A stretch of 64,000 nucleotides of DNA from a beta proteobacterium AAP65 (GCA_001295865.1 LJHW01000017.1:62001-126000), one strand, 5' to 3'. Counted from the first letter of the stretch, positions 1 through 9,368 are shown. The notes: generated by a model not told the origin, from the letters alone. Numbers and translations: made by a program.

Positions 1-73
1 GGCCACGCACCTGACCGGCTCGCTGCTGCTCACGCTGGCCGGCATGGCCACGCCGTCGCTGTTCAAAACCTGA
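1..73 (+). CDS. C-terminal fragment of an unidentified, hydrophobic protein
   Basis: An open frame enters from the left edge (codons in phase with position 2) and stops with TGA at 71-73. The 23 visible residues are rich in Leu, Ala and Thr, which would fit the last part of a membrane segment or a hydrophobic C-terminus. Too little is present to name a family. It lies in the same direction as the ETF-QO gene, 173 bases upstream of it. Confidence 0.45.
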   Translation, partial: ATHLTGSLLLTLAGMATPSLFKT

Positions 74-166
74 GGCGGCATCAGCCCCATCCGCGCTGGG
101 TGTGAGAGCCCCGGCAGCCCGTGGCGACACCCCGGCGCTTAGGCATTCGGCTCTAGAGCGCACTCG

Positions 167-172
167 TAGAAT
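167..172 (+). promoter_or_regulatory. possible -10 box upstream of ETF-QO
   Basis: TAGAAT at 167-172 is a good sigma70 -10 hexamer in the 173-base gap before the ETF-QO gene. No convincing -35 sits 16 to 18 bases upstream. A short GC-rich inverted repeat (AGGGG/CCCCT, about 191-205) follows in the presumed leader. The rest of the gap shows nothing I can interpret. Confidence 0.3.
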
Positions 173-246
173 CGCGCGGCCCTGCGGCCAGGGGCGCAAC
201 CCCTCGGCCCGCCTTCAGCCACCCTGCCAGCGCACGCGAGACCGAA

Positions 247-1923
247 GTGAAAACCCCCGCACAACTCCTGGCCGAACACGGCCCCCGCGAAGCCATGGAA
301 TACGACGTGGTCGTCGTCGGCGCCGGCCCCGGCGGCCTGGCCACGGCCATCCGGCTGAAGCAGCTCAACGCCGACCTCTCGGTGGTGGTGCTGGAAAAGG
401 GCAGCGAACCGGGCGCGCACATCCTCTCGGGCGCGGTGATGGACCCGCGGGCGCTGACCGAACTCTTCCCCGACTGGAAGGAGCGCGGCGCGCCCTTGAA
501 CCAGGCCGTGACGGGCGACGAGGTGCTCTTCCTCAGCGAAACGCAGCACACCACCACGCCCAACTGGCTGCTGCCGAGTTGCTTCCACAACGAAGGCATG
601 TACGTCGTGCGCCTGGGCGCCGTGACCAAGTGGCTGGGCGAGCAGGCCGAGGCCCTGGGCGTCGAGATCTTCCCCGGCTTCACCGCGGCCGAGATCCTGT
701 ACGACGAAAAAGGTGCCGTGCGCGGCGTGGCCACGGGCCACATGGGCATCGGCAAAGACGGCGAGCCCACGGGCGGCTTCCAGCTCGGCATGGAACTGCT
801 GGGCAAATACACCGTGTTCGCCGAAGGCGCGCGCGGCCACCTGGGCAAGCAGCTGATCAGCCAGTTCCAGCTCGACAAGGGCCGCGACCCGCAGAGCTAC
901 GCCCTGGGCGTCAAAGAGCTGTGGGAGATCCCGGCCGACAAGGCCAAGCCCGGCCTGGTGGTGCACACCGCCGGCTGGCCCATGGACGAGCACACCTACG
1001 GCGGCGGCTTCCTCTACCACCTGGAAGGCAACAAGGTCACCTTGGGCTTCGTCACCGGCCTCGACTACCAGAACCCCTGGATCAGCCCGTTCGAGGAGAT
1101 GCAGCGCTGGAAGCTGCACCCGGCCATCCGCCAACACCTGGAAGGCGGCAAGCGCATCGGCTACGGCGCACGCGCCATCACCGCCGGCGGTTTGCTGAGC
1201 CTGCCCAAGCTGGTGTTCCCGGGCGGTGCGCTGGTGGGCTGCGATGCCGGCACCTTGAACGCCGCGCGCATCAAGGGCAGCCATGCCGCCATCAAGACCG
1301 GCATGCTGGTGGCCGAGGCCATCCAGCCCGCGCTGGCCGCCGGCCGCAGCGCGGACGAGCTCACGGCCTACCCCGAAGCCTTCGAGAAGAGCTGGCTGTT
1401 CGAAGAACTGAACGCCAGCCGCAACTTCAAGCAGTGGTTCAAGCAGGGCAACACCGTGGGCACGGTGATGACGGGCATCGAGCAGTGGCTGCTGCCCAAG
1501 CTGGGCTTCAAGAGCCCGCCCTGGACCATCCACCGCAAGGCCGGCGACCACACACGCCTGCATGCGGCCAACCAGATCGCGCCGATCAAGTACCCCAAGC
1601 CCGACAACGTGCTGACTTTCGACCGCCTGAGCTCGGTCTTCCTCAGCAGCACGAACCACGAAGAGAACCAGCCCGCGCACCTGACGCTGAAGGATGCCAG
1701 CGTGCCGGTGGCCATCAACCTCGAGAAGTACGCCGGCCCCGAGGGCCGCTACTGCCCGGCCGGCGTCTACGAGTACGTGAAGAACACCGACGGCAGCGAC
1801 CGCCTGCAGATCAACGCGCAGAACTGCGTGCACTGCAAGACCTGCGACATCAAGGACCCGACGCAGAACATCGTCTGGGTCACGCCCGAGGGCGGTGGTG
1901 GCCCGAACTACGCCGGGATGTAA
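247..1923 (+). CDS. electron transfer flavoprotein-ubiquinone oxidoreductase (ETF-QO)
   Basis: 558 residues, full length for the family. This inner-membrane-associated FAD and 4Fe-4S enzyme passes electrons from reduced ETF, loaded by acyl-CoA and other dehydrogenases, to ubiquinone. The FAD-binding fold shows at residues about 19-45 (VVVVGAGPGGL, then an acidic end VVVLEKG). The C-terminal ferredoxin-like part carries NCVHCKTCDIKDP near residue 525, giving the cluster cysteines, and the protein ends PNYAGM as in other bacterial ETF-QOs. The GTG start at 247 gives an N-terminus of the type seen in betaproteobacterial homologues; an in-frame ATG at 295 would remove 16 residues and begin just before the FAD motif. 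The etfAB genes are not nearby. A GC-rich hairpin and the glrK TTG follow the stop. Confidence 0.95.
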   Translation: MKTPAQLLAEHGPREAMEYDVVVVGAGPGGLATAIRLKQLNADLSVVVLEKGSEPGAHILSGAVMDPRALTELFPDWKERGAPLNQAVTGDEVLFLSETQHTTTPNWLLPSCFHNEGMYVVRLGAVTKWLGEQAEALGVEIFPGFTAAEILYDEKGAVRGVATGHMGIGKDGEPTGGFQLGMELLGKYTVFAEGARGHLGKQLISQFQLDKGRDPQSYALGVKELWEIPADKAKPGLVVHTAGWPMDEHTYGGGFLYHLEGNKVTLGFVTGLDYQNPWISPFEEMQRWKLHPAIRQHLEGGKRIGYGARAITAGGLLSLPKLVFPGGALVGCDAGTLNAARIKGSHAAIKTGMLVAEAIQPALAAGRSADELTAYPEAFEKSWLFEELNASRNFKQWFKQGNTVGTVMTGIEQWLLPKLGFKSPPWTIHRKAGDHTRLHAANQIAPIKYPKPDNVLTFDRLSSVFLSSTNHEENQPAHLTLKDASVPVAINLEKYAGPEGRYCPAGVYEYVKNTDGSDRLQINAQNCVHCKTCDIKDPTQNIVWVTPEGGGGPNYAGM

Positions 1924-1940
1924 GGCCGGCGCCGCCGGCC
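1924..1940 (+). other. perfect GC hairpin between ETF-QO and glrK
   Basis: GGCCGGC (1924-1930), loop GCC, then GCCGGCC (1934-1940) forms a perfect 7-bp stem directly after the ETF-QO stop and 10 bases before the glrK TTG. There is no following T-run, so a classical intrinsic terminator is unlikely. It could attenuate readthrough or mask the weak glrK initiation region. Confidence 0.35.
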
Positions 1941-1950
1941 CGGGCGTGCG

Positions 1951-3465
1951 TTGAAGGCGATCTCGCTGCCGCGCCCCTCTTTCCGCCAGCTGCTGGTGGT
2001 GGCCTTCCTGCTGGTGGCCACGCTGCTGGGCGGCGTGGCGCTGCGCGGTCAGCTCACGCTCGAAGGCCTGCTGGAACGCAGCCGTGCCGAGAACCAGCGC
2101 ACGCTGCAGCTCAGCAGCCACGCCGAGCGCCTGGGGGAAGCCACGCTGAGCATGGAACGCGCGGCGCGCCAGTACCTCGTGCTGGGCGACAACACCCTGC
2201 GCCAGACCTACGAACGCAACGCCACCGAGGCCACCGGCCACGTGCGTGCGCTGGCCGCCGAGGCCGTGGCACCCGAAGCCACGCGCGCCTGGCTGGCACA
2301 GCGCGCGCAGATCGACCGCGAACTGCGCGAGCCCGAGTTCGTGCCCGGCAGCCGCGACCGCGCTTTGGCCGCGGCCTTCCGCGAACTCGGCACGCAGCAG
2401 GCGCGCATGGGCGAGCAGCTGCGCCGCGTGACGGAAGCGCGCAACGCCGCGCTGCAGGCCGAGCTGGACGCCGGCCGCGCCGCGTTGGGCCGACTGGTGG
2501 CCGGCGCGACGGTGCTGACGCTGGCGCTGGCCCTGGGCCTGGCACTGCTGCTGGCACGGCCGCTGCGGCGCGTGGAGATGGCCATCGTGGCCCTCGGCGA
2601 AAACCGGCTCGATGCACGCATCGACATCCGCGGCCCATCTGACGTGCGGCAGATCGGCCGCCGGCTCGATTGGTTGCGGCAGCGCCTGGCCGGCATCGAC
2701 GCCGACAAGGCGCGTTTCCTGCGGCATGTGTCGCACGAGCTGAAAACACCGTTGGCCGCGCTGCGCGAGGGCGTGGCGCTGCTGCAGGACGGCGTGGCAG
2801 GGCCGCTCAGTGACAACCAGCGCGAAGTGGCGCGCATCCTGCACGACAACACCGCCACGCTGCAGCGGCGCATCGAAGACCTCTTGAAGTTCAACGCCGC
2901 GGCCTTCGCCGCCGAGCGCCTGGTGCGCAAGCCCACCGACATGGGCGCGCTGGTGGCCCGCCTGGTGCAAGAACAGCAGCTGGTCTGGCGCGCGCGCCGC
3001 CTTCAGGTGCAACTGCACTGCCGGCCGGCAGGCGCGCCCGAAGGCGCGGCGCTGGTGGCTGACGTGGATGCCGAACTGCTGGGCAGCGCCCTCGGCAACC
3101 TGCTGAGCAACGCCATCCGCTACAGCCCCGAGGGCGGCACCGTCACGCTGGTGCTGCAACAGCAAGGCGACGGTCTCACCATCGACGTGTCAGACCAGGG
3201 CCCCGGCGTGCCAGCGGCCGAGCGTGAACGCATCTTCGAGCCCTTCTTCCGCGGCCAGCAGCAGCCGGCCGACGGTTTGCCGGGCACCGGCATCGGCCTG
3301 TCCATCGTGGCCGAGGCCGTGGCCGCGCACGGCGGCCGCGTGCAGCTGCTGGGCAGCGAGCGCGCCGCACACGGGGCCGAAGCAGGCACCCCCCCCGATT
3401 CCCAGGCGCCGGATGAACGCGGCGCCCATTTCCGCATCACACTGCCCCATGCCCTTGCCGATTGA
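1951..3465 (+). CDS. glrK: sensor histidine kinase, GlrK/QseE type
   Basis: 504 residues. N-terminal membrane anchor at about 12-32 (LLVVAFLLVATLLGGVAL), a mostly helical periplasmic region to about 175, a second membrane segment at about 176-200, a HAMP linker, then a HisKA H-box (FLRHVSHELKTPLAALREG; His near 259) and an HATPase domain with N (NLLSNAIRYSP), G1 (DQGPGVP) and G2 (GTGIGLSI) boxes. In enterobacteria GlrK phosphorylates GlrR. The TTG start yields MKAISLPRPSFRQLLVVAFLL, which aligns well with the E. coli GlrK N-terminus. No clear Shine-Dalgarno sequence precedes it. The 3' end overlaps the lipoprotein gene, and the regulator follows, giving the same kinase-lipoprotein-regulator order as qseE-qseG-qseF. 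Confidence 0.85.
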   Translation: MKAISLPRPSFRQLLVVAFLLVATLLGGVALRGQLTLEGLLERSRAENQRTLQLSSHAERLGEATLSMERAARQYLVLGDNTLRQTYERNATEATGHVRALAAEAVAPEATRAWLAQRAQIDRELREPEFVPGSRDRALAAAFRELGTQQARMGEQLRRVTEARNAALQAELDAGRAALGRLVAGATVLTLALALGLALLLARPLRRVEMAIVALGENRLDARIDIRGPSDVRQIGRRLDWLRQRLAGIDADKARFLRHVSHELKTPLAALREGVALLQDGVAGPLSDNQREVARILHDNTATLQRRIEDLLKFNAAAFAAERLVRKPTDMGALVARLVQEQQLVWRARRLQVQLHCRPAGAPEGAALVADVDAELLGSALGNLLSNAIRYSPEGGTVTLVLQQQGDGLTIDVSDQGPGVPAAERERIFEPFFRGQQQPADGLPGTGIGLSIVAEAVAAHGGRVQLLGSERAAHGAEAGTPPDSQAPDERGAHFRITLPHALAD

Positions 3466-4096
3466 CCCGAAACGCGGCCGCACCGCCGCCAGCCTGGGCG
3501 CCGCCACCCTGCTCTCGGCCTGCGCGTGGCTGCAGCCGCCAGCGGCGACCCCGCCCGCACCAGCACCAGCACCGGCGGCTGCCCCTGCGCCCGTGCCCGC
3601 CCCCGCGCCCAGCCCGGCGCCGAGTGCCGCCGCGCCCGACCCCGCTGCGCTGGCCGATGCCGCCACGCGCCAAGTGCTGGCCGCGCACGAACGCCTGCGC
3701 CAGCTTTCGGCCGCCGAGCTGGCCCGCGAATACCTCGCCGCGGCCGAGCGCCCCTTGCCCAGCGGTGCAGACGCCGCAGCGGCCATGGAACGCGCGCTGC
3801 TGCTGATGCTGGTGAACCGCCCGCAAGCCGGCGACCTGGCCCGCGCCACGGCCCTGCTGGAGCCGCATGCCAAGGGATCTGGCCCGTGGCGGGCCGTGGC
3901 GCAGCTGCTGCTGGCCCGCGTGCAGGAACAGCGCCGGCTCGAAGAGCAGATCGACAAACAAGGCCAGCAGCTGCGCGAGCAGCAGCGCCGCATCGACCAG
4001 CTGGCCAGCCAGCTGGAGGCGCTGAAGGCCATCGAGCGCAGCCTGAACAACCCGCGGCCCGGCACACCCGCGCCCGCCCCGCGTTCTGCGCCCTGA
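3449..4096 (+). CDS. QseG-like outer-membrane lipoprotein
   Basis: 215 residues, starting at ATG 3449 and overlapping the kinase gene by 17 bases. A short basic N-region and hydrophobic stretch end in a lipobox (LLSAC), so it is predicted to be a lipoprotein. A low-complexity Pro/Ala linker follows (about 30-60), then a helical domain. The last third (VQEQRRLEEQIDKQGQQL onward) is a predicted coiled coil. In enterobacteria QseG is an outer-membrane lipoprotein encoded between QseE/GlrK and QseF/GlrR and needed for kinase signalling. The position, the lipobox and the coiled coil support the same role here, although I cannot show sequence homology by eye. The frame stays open upstream to 3224, but that part lies inside the kinase gene. 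Confidence 0.75.
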   Translation: MPLPIDPKRGRTAASLGAATLLSACAWLQPPAATPPAPAPAPAAAPAPVPAPAPSPAPSAAAPDPAALADAATRQVLAAHERLRQLSAAELAREYLAAAERPLPSGADAAAAMERALLLMLVNRPQAGDLARATALLEPHAKGSGPWRAVAQLLLARVQEQRRLEEQIDKQGQQLREQQRRIDQLASQLEALKAIERSLNNPRPGTPAPAPRSAP

Positions 4097-4110
4097 ACTC
4101 GCCCGCTGCC

Positions 4111-5526
4111 ATGGCCGCCCACGTCCTCATCGTCGACGACGACACCGACCTGCTGCGCCTCTTGGCCATGCGCCTGGGTGCGGCCGGCTACCGAGTCAGC
4201 AGCGCCGAATCGGCCGAAGACGCGCTGGCGCAGATCGCGCTGCAGCGGCCGCAGCTCGTCATCAGCGATGTGCAATTGCCCGGGGCCGACGGGCTGCAGC
4301 TCTTCGAGACCATCCGCGCGCAGCACGCGGCGCTGCCGGTCATCCTGCTCACCGCGCACGGCACCATCCCCGATGCCGTGGAAGCCACCTCGCGCGGCGT
4401 TTTCACCTACCTCACCAAACCCTTCGACGGCAAACAGCTGCTGGAGCAGGTGGCCCTGGCCCTGGCCCTGGCCGGCCCGGGCGCGGCCGACGGCCGCGGT
4501 GCGGCCGAACCCGCGGCCTGGCGCGCCGGCATCGTGAGCCACAGCGCGCGCATGGAAGAGCTGCTGGCCGAAGCCCTGCTGGTGGCCAAGAGCGACGCCA
4601 GCGTGCTGATCCGCGGCGAAAGCGGCACCGGCAAGGAGCTGCTGGCCCAGGCCCTGCACCGCGCCAGCCGCAGAGCCAGCCGGCCTTTCGTGGCGGTGAA
4701 CTGCAGCGCCATCCCCGAGACGCTGCTGGAAAGCGAACTCTTCGGCCACGTGAAGGGCGCCTTCACCGGCGCCACGCAGAACCACCGCGGCTTGTTCCAG
4801 GCCGCAGATGGCGGCACGCTCTTCCTCGACGAGATCGGCGACATGCCGCCGGCCCTGCAGGTCAAGCTGCTGCGTGTGCTGCAGGAGCGCAGCGTGCGGC
4901 CGGTGGGCGCGAACCAGCCGGTGCCCATCGACGTGCGCATCCTCTCGGCCACGCACCGCGATCTGGACGCGATGCTGGCAGACGGCAGCTTCCGCGAAGA
5001 CCTCTTCTACCGGCTCAACGTCGTCTCGCTGCAGCTGCCCACGCTGGCCGAGCGGCGCGAGGACATCCCGCTGCTGGCGCAGCACTTCCTCACCACGCTG
5101 GCGGCGCGCCACGGCCGGCGCATCCGCGGCTTCGCACCCGAGGCGCTGCGCGCGCTGGCCACCGCGGCCTGGCCGGGCAACGTGCGCCAGCTGCACAACG
5201 TGGTGGAGCAGGTGTGTGCGCTGGCCACCGCGCCGCTGATCCCGCTGAGCCTGGTGCAGCGCGCGCTGCGCACGCCCGGCGTGCAGGTGCTGAGTTATGC
5301 CGAGGCGCGCCAGCGCTTCGAGCGCGACTACCTCGTGGGCCTGCTCAAGCTCACCGACGGCCACGTGGCCGACGCCGCGCGCCTGGCCGAACGCAACCGC
5401 ACGGAGTTCTACCGGTTGCTGCAGAAACACGGGCTCACGCCGGGGCGCTTCAGGGGCGATGACGAGGGCGAAGCGGGCGCGGAAGGCGGTGCAGTCGCCG
5501 CGGACGAGGGCCCTGTCGCCGACTAG
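4111..5526 (+). CDS. glrR: sigma54-dependent response regulator, GlrR/QseF type
   Basis: 471 residues. Receiver domain at 1-120 (VLIVDDDTDL acidic pocket; phospho-acceptor Asp in LVISDVQLPGADG; conserved Lys in YLTKPF). AAA+ domain with Walker A GESGTGKE, the sigma54 contact loop GAFTGA and Walker B LFLDEIGDMP. C-terminal Fis-type helix-turn-helix in HVADAARLAERNRTEFYRLL, very close to the E. coli GlrR recognition helix. It should activate sigma54 promoters from upstream sites when phosphorylated by the neighbouring kinase. ATG at 4111, 14 bases after the lipoprotein stop. Two TGTC-N10-GACR repeats, matching the known enterobacterial GlrR site, lie at and after its stop codon, before opgG. 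Confidence 0.88.
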   Translation: MAAHVLIVDDDTDLLRLLAMRLGAAGYRVSSAESAEDALAQIALQRPQLVISDVQLPGADGLQLFETIRAQHAALPVILLTAHGTIPDAVEATSRGVFTYLTKPFDGKQLLEQVALALALAGPGAADGRGAAEPAAWRAGIVSHSARMEELLAEALLVAKSDASVLIRGESGTGKELLAQALHRASRRASRPFVAVNCSAIPETLLESELFGHVKGAFTGATQNHRGLFQAADGGTLFLDEIGDMPPALQVKLLRVLQERSVRPVGANQPVPIDVRILSATHRDLDAMLADGSFREDLFYRLNVVSLQLPTLAERREDIPLLAQHFLTTLAARHGRRIRGFAPEALRALATAAWPGNVRQLHNVVEQVCALATAPLIPLSLVQRALRTPGVQVLSYAEARQRFERDYLVGLLKLTDGHVADAARLAERNRTEFYRLLQKHGLTPGRFRGDDEGEAGAEGGAVAADEGPVAD

Positions 5527-5531
5527 CGACA
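5514..5531. promoter_or_regulatory. GlrR-like binding site 1 (TGTC-N10-GACA)
   Basis: TGTCGCCGACTAGCGACA is an inverted repeat (TGTCGC, 6-base spacer, GCGACA) overlapping the glrR stop codon. It matches TGTC-N10-GACA, the site recognised by enterobacterial GlrR. With its flanks (GGCCC on the left, AGGGCC on the right) it could also form an RNA hairpin at the end of glrR, but no T-run follows. GlrR binding is inference. Confidence 0.5.
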
Positions 5532-5604
5532 AGGGCCGCTGAGGCCCATTGCCCAGGGGCGGCGGGCACTTGCGGCCTGCACGAGACCGACACCGCGGCC
5601 AACT

Positions 5605-5622
5605 TGTCGCCAATCGGCGACG
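5605..5622. promoter_or_regulatory. GlrR-like binding site 2 (TGTC-N10-GACG)
   Basis: TGTCGCCAATCGGCGACG contains perfect GTCGCC/GGCGAC arms and fits TGTC-N10-GACR. Its centre is 91 bp from that of site 1, and it lies about 142-159 bases upstream of the opgG ATG, a usual distance for an enhancer of a sigma54 promoter. I could not find a -24/-12 element with correct GG-N10-GC spacing between it and opgG. Confidence 0.5.
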
Positions 5623-5763
5623 CTTTGGCCCCTTTTGCCGTGCCATTTGCCGGCAAAACAGCGCCAAGTCCTTGATTCACAAGGCTTCACACCCCGCGGC
5701 ACGGCGCTTGCGCTGAAGGCCCCCGAGGGCGCCGCACGCGTGCCCGTCGGAACGCCCCACGGG

Positions 5764-7374
5764 ATGACCCGCTTTGCCCTGCTGATCCTGAGTTGCCTCG
5801 CCACGCTGCTGCTGCCGCCGGCGTTGGCCTCGGCCACCGCTGGCTTCGGTTTCGACGATGTGGCCGCCATCGCGCAGCGCGAGGCCGCCCTGCCCTACGC
5901 CGCCCCCGTGGCGCACCTGCCGGCCGAGTTGGCGGCCCTGAACTACGACGGCCTGCGCGACATCCGCTACCGGCCCGAGAAGGCCATCTGGCGTGAGCAG
6001 AGCCTGCCCTTCGAGCTGCAGTTCTTCCACCTCGGCGGCGGCAATGGGCTGCCGGTGCAGATCCACGAGGTGCACGAAGGCCGCGCCCGCCTGCTGGGCT
6101 ACGACCCGGCGGCCTGGGACTTCGGCCGCCACCGTTTCGACCGCACGGCGTGGACCGATCTCGGACACGCCGGCTTCCGCGTGCACCACGCGCTCAACAG
6201 CCCGGCCTACAAGGACGAGCTGGTGGTCTTCCTCGGCGCCAGCTACTTCCGCGCGCTGGGCAAAGGCCAGCAGTACGGCCTGTCGGCACGCGGCCTGGCG
6301 CTGGACACCGTGGGCGGTGCAGGGCCCGAGGAGTTCCCGCGCTTCAAGGCCTTCTGGATCGAACGACCCGCGGCCGACGCCAACACCTTGACCATCCACG
6401 CGCTGCTCGACAGCCCGCGCGCCACGGGCGCCGTGCGCTTCGTCTTCCAGCCGGGCGAAACGACGCTGGTCGATGTGCAGCAGCGCCTCTTCCTGCGCGC
6501 ACAAGCCGCCGGCGCCGCGCCGCTCGGGATGCTGGGCTTGGCACCGCTGACCAGCATGTACCTGCACGGCGAGAACCAGCCGCAGGCGGTGGACTTCCGC
6601 CCCGAGGTGCACGACAGCGACGGCCTGATGGTGGCCGGCCAGCCTGCAGCGAACACGGCCACCGAATGGCTGTGGCGCCCACTGGTGAACCCGCGCACGC
6701 CCATGGCCAGCAGCTTCGCCTTGCAGCGGCTGGAAGGTTACGGCCTGATGCAGCGCGACCGCCGCTTCGCCAGCTACGAAGACCCGGAAGCCCGCTACGA
6801 GCGCCGCCCCAGCGCCTGGGTGCAGCCGCTGGGCGACTGGGGCCCGGGCCGCGTGCTGCTGCTGCAGCTGCCCACACCCGACGAGACCGAGGACAACATC
6901 GTGGCCGCCTGGGTGCCGGCCACCCTGCCCGCGCCCGGCCAGCCGCTGGACATCGCCTACCGCCTGCACTGGCAAGGCAGCACGCTGACGCAGCCGCCCG
7001 GCGCGCACGCGGTGCAAAGCCGCCGCGGCCGCAGCTGGGCGCCGCTGGCGGCCGGCGAGCTGCAGTTCCTCATCGACTTCGACGGCCCGGCCTTGCGCGC
7101 CCTGCCCGCCGGCAGCGCGGTGCAGGCCGTGGCCAGCACCTCCACGCCGGGCGCCCGCATCACCGACGCCCAGGCCTACCCGCACCCGCTCGGCGGCTGG
7201 CGCCTGCGCCTGCGCGCACAGCGCAGCGACCCCACACAGCCGCTGGAGCTGCGCGCCTTCCTGCAGAACGGCCCGCACGCCCTCAGCGAAACCTGGGCCG
7301 CGCTCATCCCCGGTGAAGCCACCGATGAACGCGCCCGCATCCCCACACCCCCCGCGCCGGAGACCCGCCGATGA
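5764..7374 (+). CDS. opgG: periplasmic glucan biosynthesis protein G
   Basis: 536 residues. Sec signal peptide at about 1-25 (LLILSCLATLLLPPALA, cleavage near ASA). The mature protein has the MdoG/OpgG features, including NYDGLRDIRYRPEKAIW and later PLGDWGPGRVLLLQLPTPDE. OpgG acts in the periplasm in the structure and branching of osmoregulated periplasmic beta-glucans made by OpgH. The ATG at 5764 was chosen over in-frame upstream starts because it directly precedes the signal peptide. The stop overlaps the opgH ATG (7371-7374), the usual opgGH coupling. The gene is separated from glrR by 237 bases that contain the two GlrR-like sites. Confidence 0.92.
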   Translation: MTRFALLILSCLATLLLPPALASATAGFGFDDVAAIAQREAALPYAAPVAHLPAELAALNYDGLRDIRYRPEKAIWREQSLPFELQFFHLGGGNGLPVQIHEVHEGRARLLGYDPAAWDFGRHRFDRTAWTDLGHAGFRVHHALNSPAYKDELVVFLGASYFRALGKGQQYGLSARGLALDTVGGAGPEEFPRFKAFWIERPAADANTLTIHALLDSPRATGAVRFVFQPGETTLVDVQQRLFLRAQAAGAAPLGMLGLAPLTSMYLHGENQPQAVDFRPEVHDSDGLMVAGQPAANTATEWLWRPLVNPRTPMASSFALQRLEGYGLMQRDRRFASYEDPEARYERRPSAWVQPLGDWGPGRVLLLQLPTPDETEDNIVAAWVPATLPAPGQPLDIAYRLHWQGSTLTQPPGAHAVQSRRGRSWAPLAAGELQFLIDFDGPALRALPAGSAVQAVASTSTPGARITDAQAYPHPLGGWRLRLRAQRSDPTQPLELRAFLQNGPHALSETWAALIPGEATDERARIPTPPAPETRR

Positions 7375-9368
7375 AAACCCAATCGACGCCCCACACGCCC
7401 GCCGCCCGGGTGCTCACGCCCGAGGCCCTGGCCCGCAAGGCGCAGCGCCGCTACACGCACAACGCTGCGCCGGCGCTGCAGCGTGGCTCGATGGTGCCGC
7501 GCCCCTGGACCGGCCTGCGCGCCGGCCTGGGGGCGCTGCTGACCGGCCGCGCCGAAGCCCCGGCCGAGATGCCGCTGCAAGCCTGGCAGCTCAGCGCCGT
7601 GCGCCGCCGCCACGCGCTGCTGGCCTGCGTGCTGCTGTGCGCCACCATCGCCACCGCACTGCTGCTGCAAACGCAGCCGCCGGTGGACGGCGGCTGGGTG
7701 ATGAACGCACTGCGCACGGTGCAGGTGGGCTTGTTCGCGCTGCTCTTCGCGTGGGTGGCGGCCGGTTGCGTGACGGCGGTGATGGGCTACTTCAGCCTGC
7801 GCCGCGGTGATGCCCACGGCCTGCGTTATGCCGATGTCGCCCACCGCGCCCTCTCGGCAGATGCCCGCACCGCGGTGATCATGCCCATCTGCAACGAAAA
7901 CGTGGCCACGGTCTTCGCGGGCCTGTCGGCCACGGCCGAATCGGTGGTGGCCGCCGGCGGTGCACGGCTGGTGGAGTTCTACGTGCTCTCGGACACCGGC
8001 GACGCCGCCCTGCGCGCCAACGAGCGCCAGGCCTGGGAGGCGCTGCGCGACCGTTTCGCCGCCACCGGCCTGCGTGTGCACTACCGCTGGCGCGCGCGGC
8101 GCACGCAGCGCAAGGCCGGCAACGTGGCCGACTTCTGCCGCCGCTGGGGCCGTCGCCACCGCTACATGGTGGTGCTGGACGCCGACAGCGTGATGAGCGG
8201 CGAGGCCGTGCTCGGCCTGGTGCGCTTGATGGAAGCCACGCCGCAGGCCGGCATCATCCAGTCGGCCCCGGTGACCTGCGGGCTGGACACCGTGCACGCC
8301 CGCGCCCAGCAGTTCGCCGGGCGTGTGACGGGCCGCCTCTTCGGCGCCGGCATGCAGTACTGGCAGCTGGGTGAATCGCACTACTGGGGCCACAACGCCA
8401 TCATCCGCATCGCGCCCTTCATGCAGCACTGCGCACTGGCGGCGCTGCCGGGCCGCGGTGGTCTCTCGGGCCACATCCTGAGCCACGACTTTGTCGAAGC
8501 CGCGCTGATGCGCCGCGCCGGCTGGCAGACCTGGCTGGTGCCTGATCTGCCCGGCAGCTGGGAGCAGCAGCCCCCGCACCTGCTGGCCGAGCTGCAGCGC
8601 GACCGCCGCTGGTGCCAGGGCAACCTGCAGAACGCGCGCCTGATCGCCGAGCCCGGCCTGCACGGCGTGCACCGCGCGATGTTCTTCACCGGTGCCATGG
8701 CCTACCTCTCGGCGCCGCTGTGGCTGGGCTTCGTGGGCCTGGGCCTGGTGCTGTGGGCCTTTGGCGGGCACAGCCTCATCAATGCCAGCCAGGTGCTGGG
8801 CAATGCTTCGCTGGCCGCGCTGTGGGCCGCCACGCTGGCGCTGCTGATGCTGCCGCGTGCCCTGGGTGTGGCGCTGGTGCTGCACGAGCGCAAAGAAGCG
8901 CAGTACGGCGGCACGCTGGCCCTGCTGGGCAGCGCGCTGCTGGAAGCGCTGATGTCGGCGCTGCAGGCGCCGGTGCGCATGGCAGCGCACACGGTGTTTG
9001 TGCTGGGCGCGCTGACCGGGCTGCAGCTGCAGTGGAAATCGCCCCCGCGCGAAGCGGAGCGCCTGCGCTGGCGCGATGCCGCGCCCGCGCTGCTGCCGCT
9101 GTCGGTGCTGGCCGGTGTGGGCCTGGGGGCAGCCGCCTGGGCCGGCAGCGATGCCGTGTTGTGGCTGCTGCCGGTGGCGCTGCCGCTGCTGGCGGCCTGG
9201 CCGGTGGCGGTGTGGGCCGGCCGGCCCGGCCCGGGCCTGGCGCTGCGCCGCGCCGGCCTGCTGCTGACGCCCGAAGAGGTGGCGCCGGCCCCCGCGCTGC
9301 GCCGCGCCTGGGCGCAGGCCGCGATGCCGGCGCCCGAGGCTTACTTCAAGCCCGTGCAGTTGGCGTAG
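7371..9368 (+). CDS. opgH: glucan glucosyltransferase H
   Basis: 665 residues, shorter than the enterobacterial enzyme (about 850) at both ends but with a complete catalytic core. GT2-type glucosyltransferase that polymerises the beta-1,2-glucan backbone from UDP-glucose across the inner membrane. Two membrane segments at about 80-150, then the cytoplasmic domain: [10 protein letters not shown], the metal-binding VVLDADSVM, the acceptor Asp in [10 protein letters not shown] and the product-site motif DRRWCQGN. Several membrane helices follow (about 440-620). ATG overlaps the opgG stop. The last 28 bases overlap the 3' end of the convergent phosphodiesterase gene. Confidence 0.92.
   Translation: MKTQSTPHTPAARVLTPEALARKAQRRYTHNAAPALQRGSMVPRPWTGLRAGLGALLTGRAEAPAEMPLQAWQLSAVRRRHALLACVLLCATIATALLLQTQPPVDGGWVMNALRTVQVGLFALLFAWVAAGCVTAVMGYFSLRRGDAHGLRYADVAHRALSADARTAVIMPICNENVATVFAGLSATAESVVAAGGARLVEFYVLSDTGDAALRANERQAWEALRDRFAATGLRVHYRWRARRTQRKAGNVADFCRRWGRRHRYMVVLDADSVMSGEAVLGLVRLMEATPQAGIIQSAPVTCGLDTVHARAQQFAGRVTGRLFGAGMQYWQLGESHYWGHNAIIRIAPFMQHCALAALPGRGGLSGHILSHDFVEAALMRRAGWQTWLVPDLPGSWEQQPPHLLAELQRDRRWCQGNLQNARLIAEPGLHGVHRAMFFTGAMAYLSAPLWLGFVGLGLVLWAFGGHSLINASQVLGNASLAALWAATLALLMLPRALGVALVLHERKEAQYGGTLALLGSALLEALMSALQAPVRMAAHTVFVLGALTGLQLQWKSPPREAERLRWRDAAPALLPLSVLAGVGLGAAAWAGSDAVLWLLPVALPLLAAWPVAVWAGRPGPGLALRRAGLLLTPEEVAPAPALRRAWAQAAMPAPEAYFKPVQLA

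Noticed and set aside
139..3165. 1008-residue open frame antisense to ETF-QO and glrK
   Set aside because: Long antisense frames are expected at this GC content. The sequence is Ala/His/Gln/Arg-rich without any domain, and the sense strand holds two clear genes.
3540..3650. short CAGCACCAGC-type tandem repeats resembling a repeat array
   Set aside because: They encode the Pro/Ala linker of the lipoprotein. No fixed repeat-spacer pattern, so not CRISPR and not a non-coding repeat.
5623..5763. sigma54 promoter for opgG
   Set aside because: TTGGCCCCTTTTGCC looks similar at first, but GG and GC are 8 bases apart instead of 10. No other pair has correct spacing, so no promoter was annotated although GlrR-like sites lie upstream.
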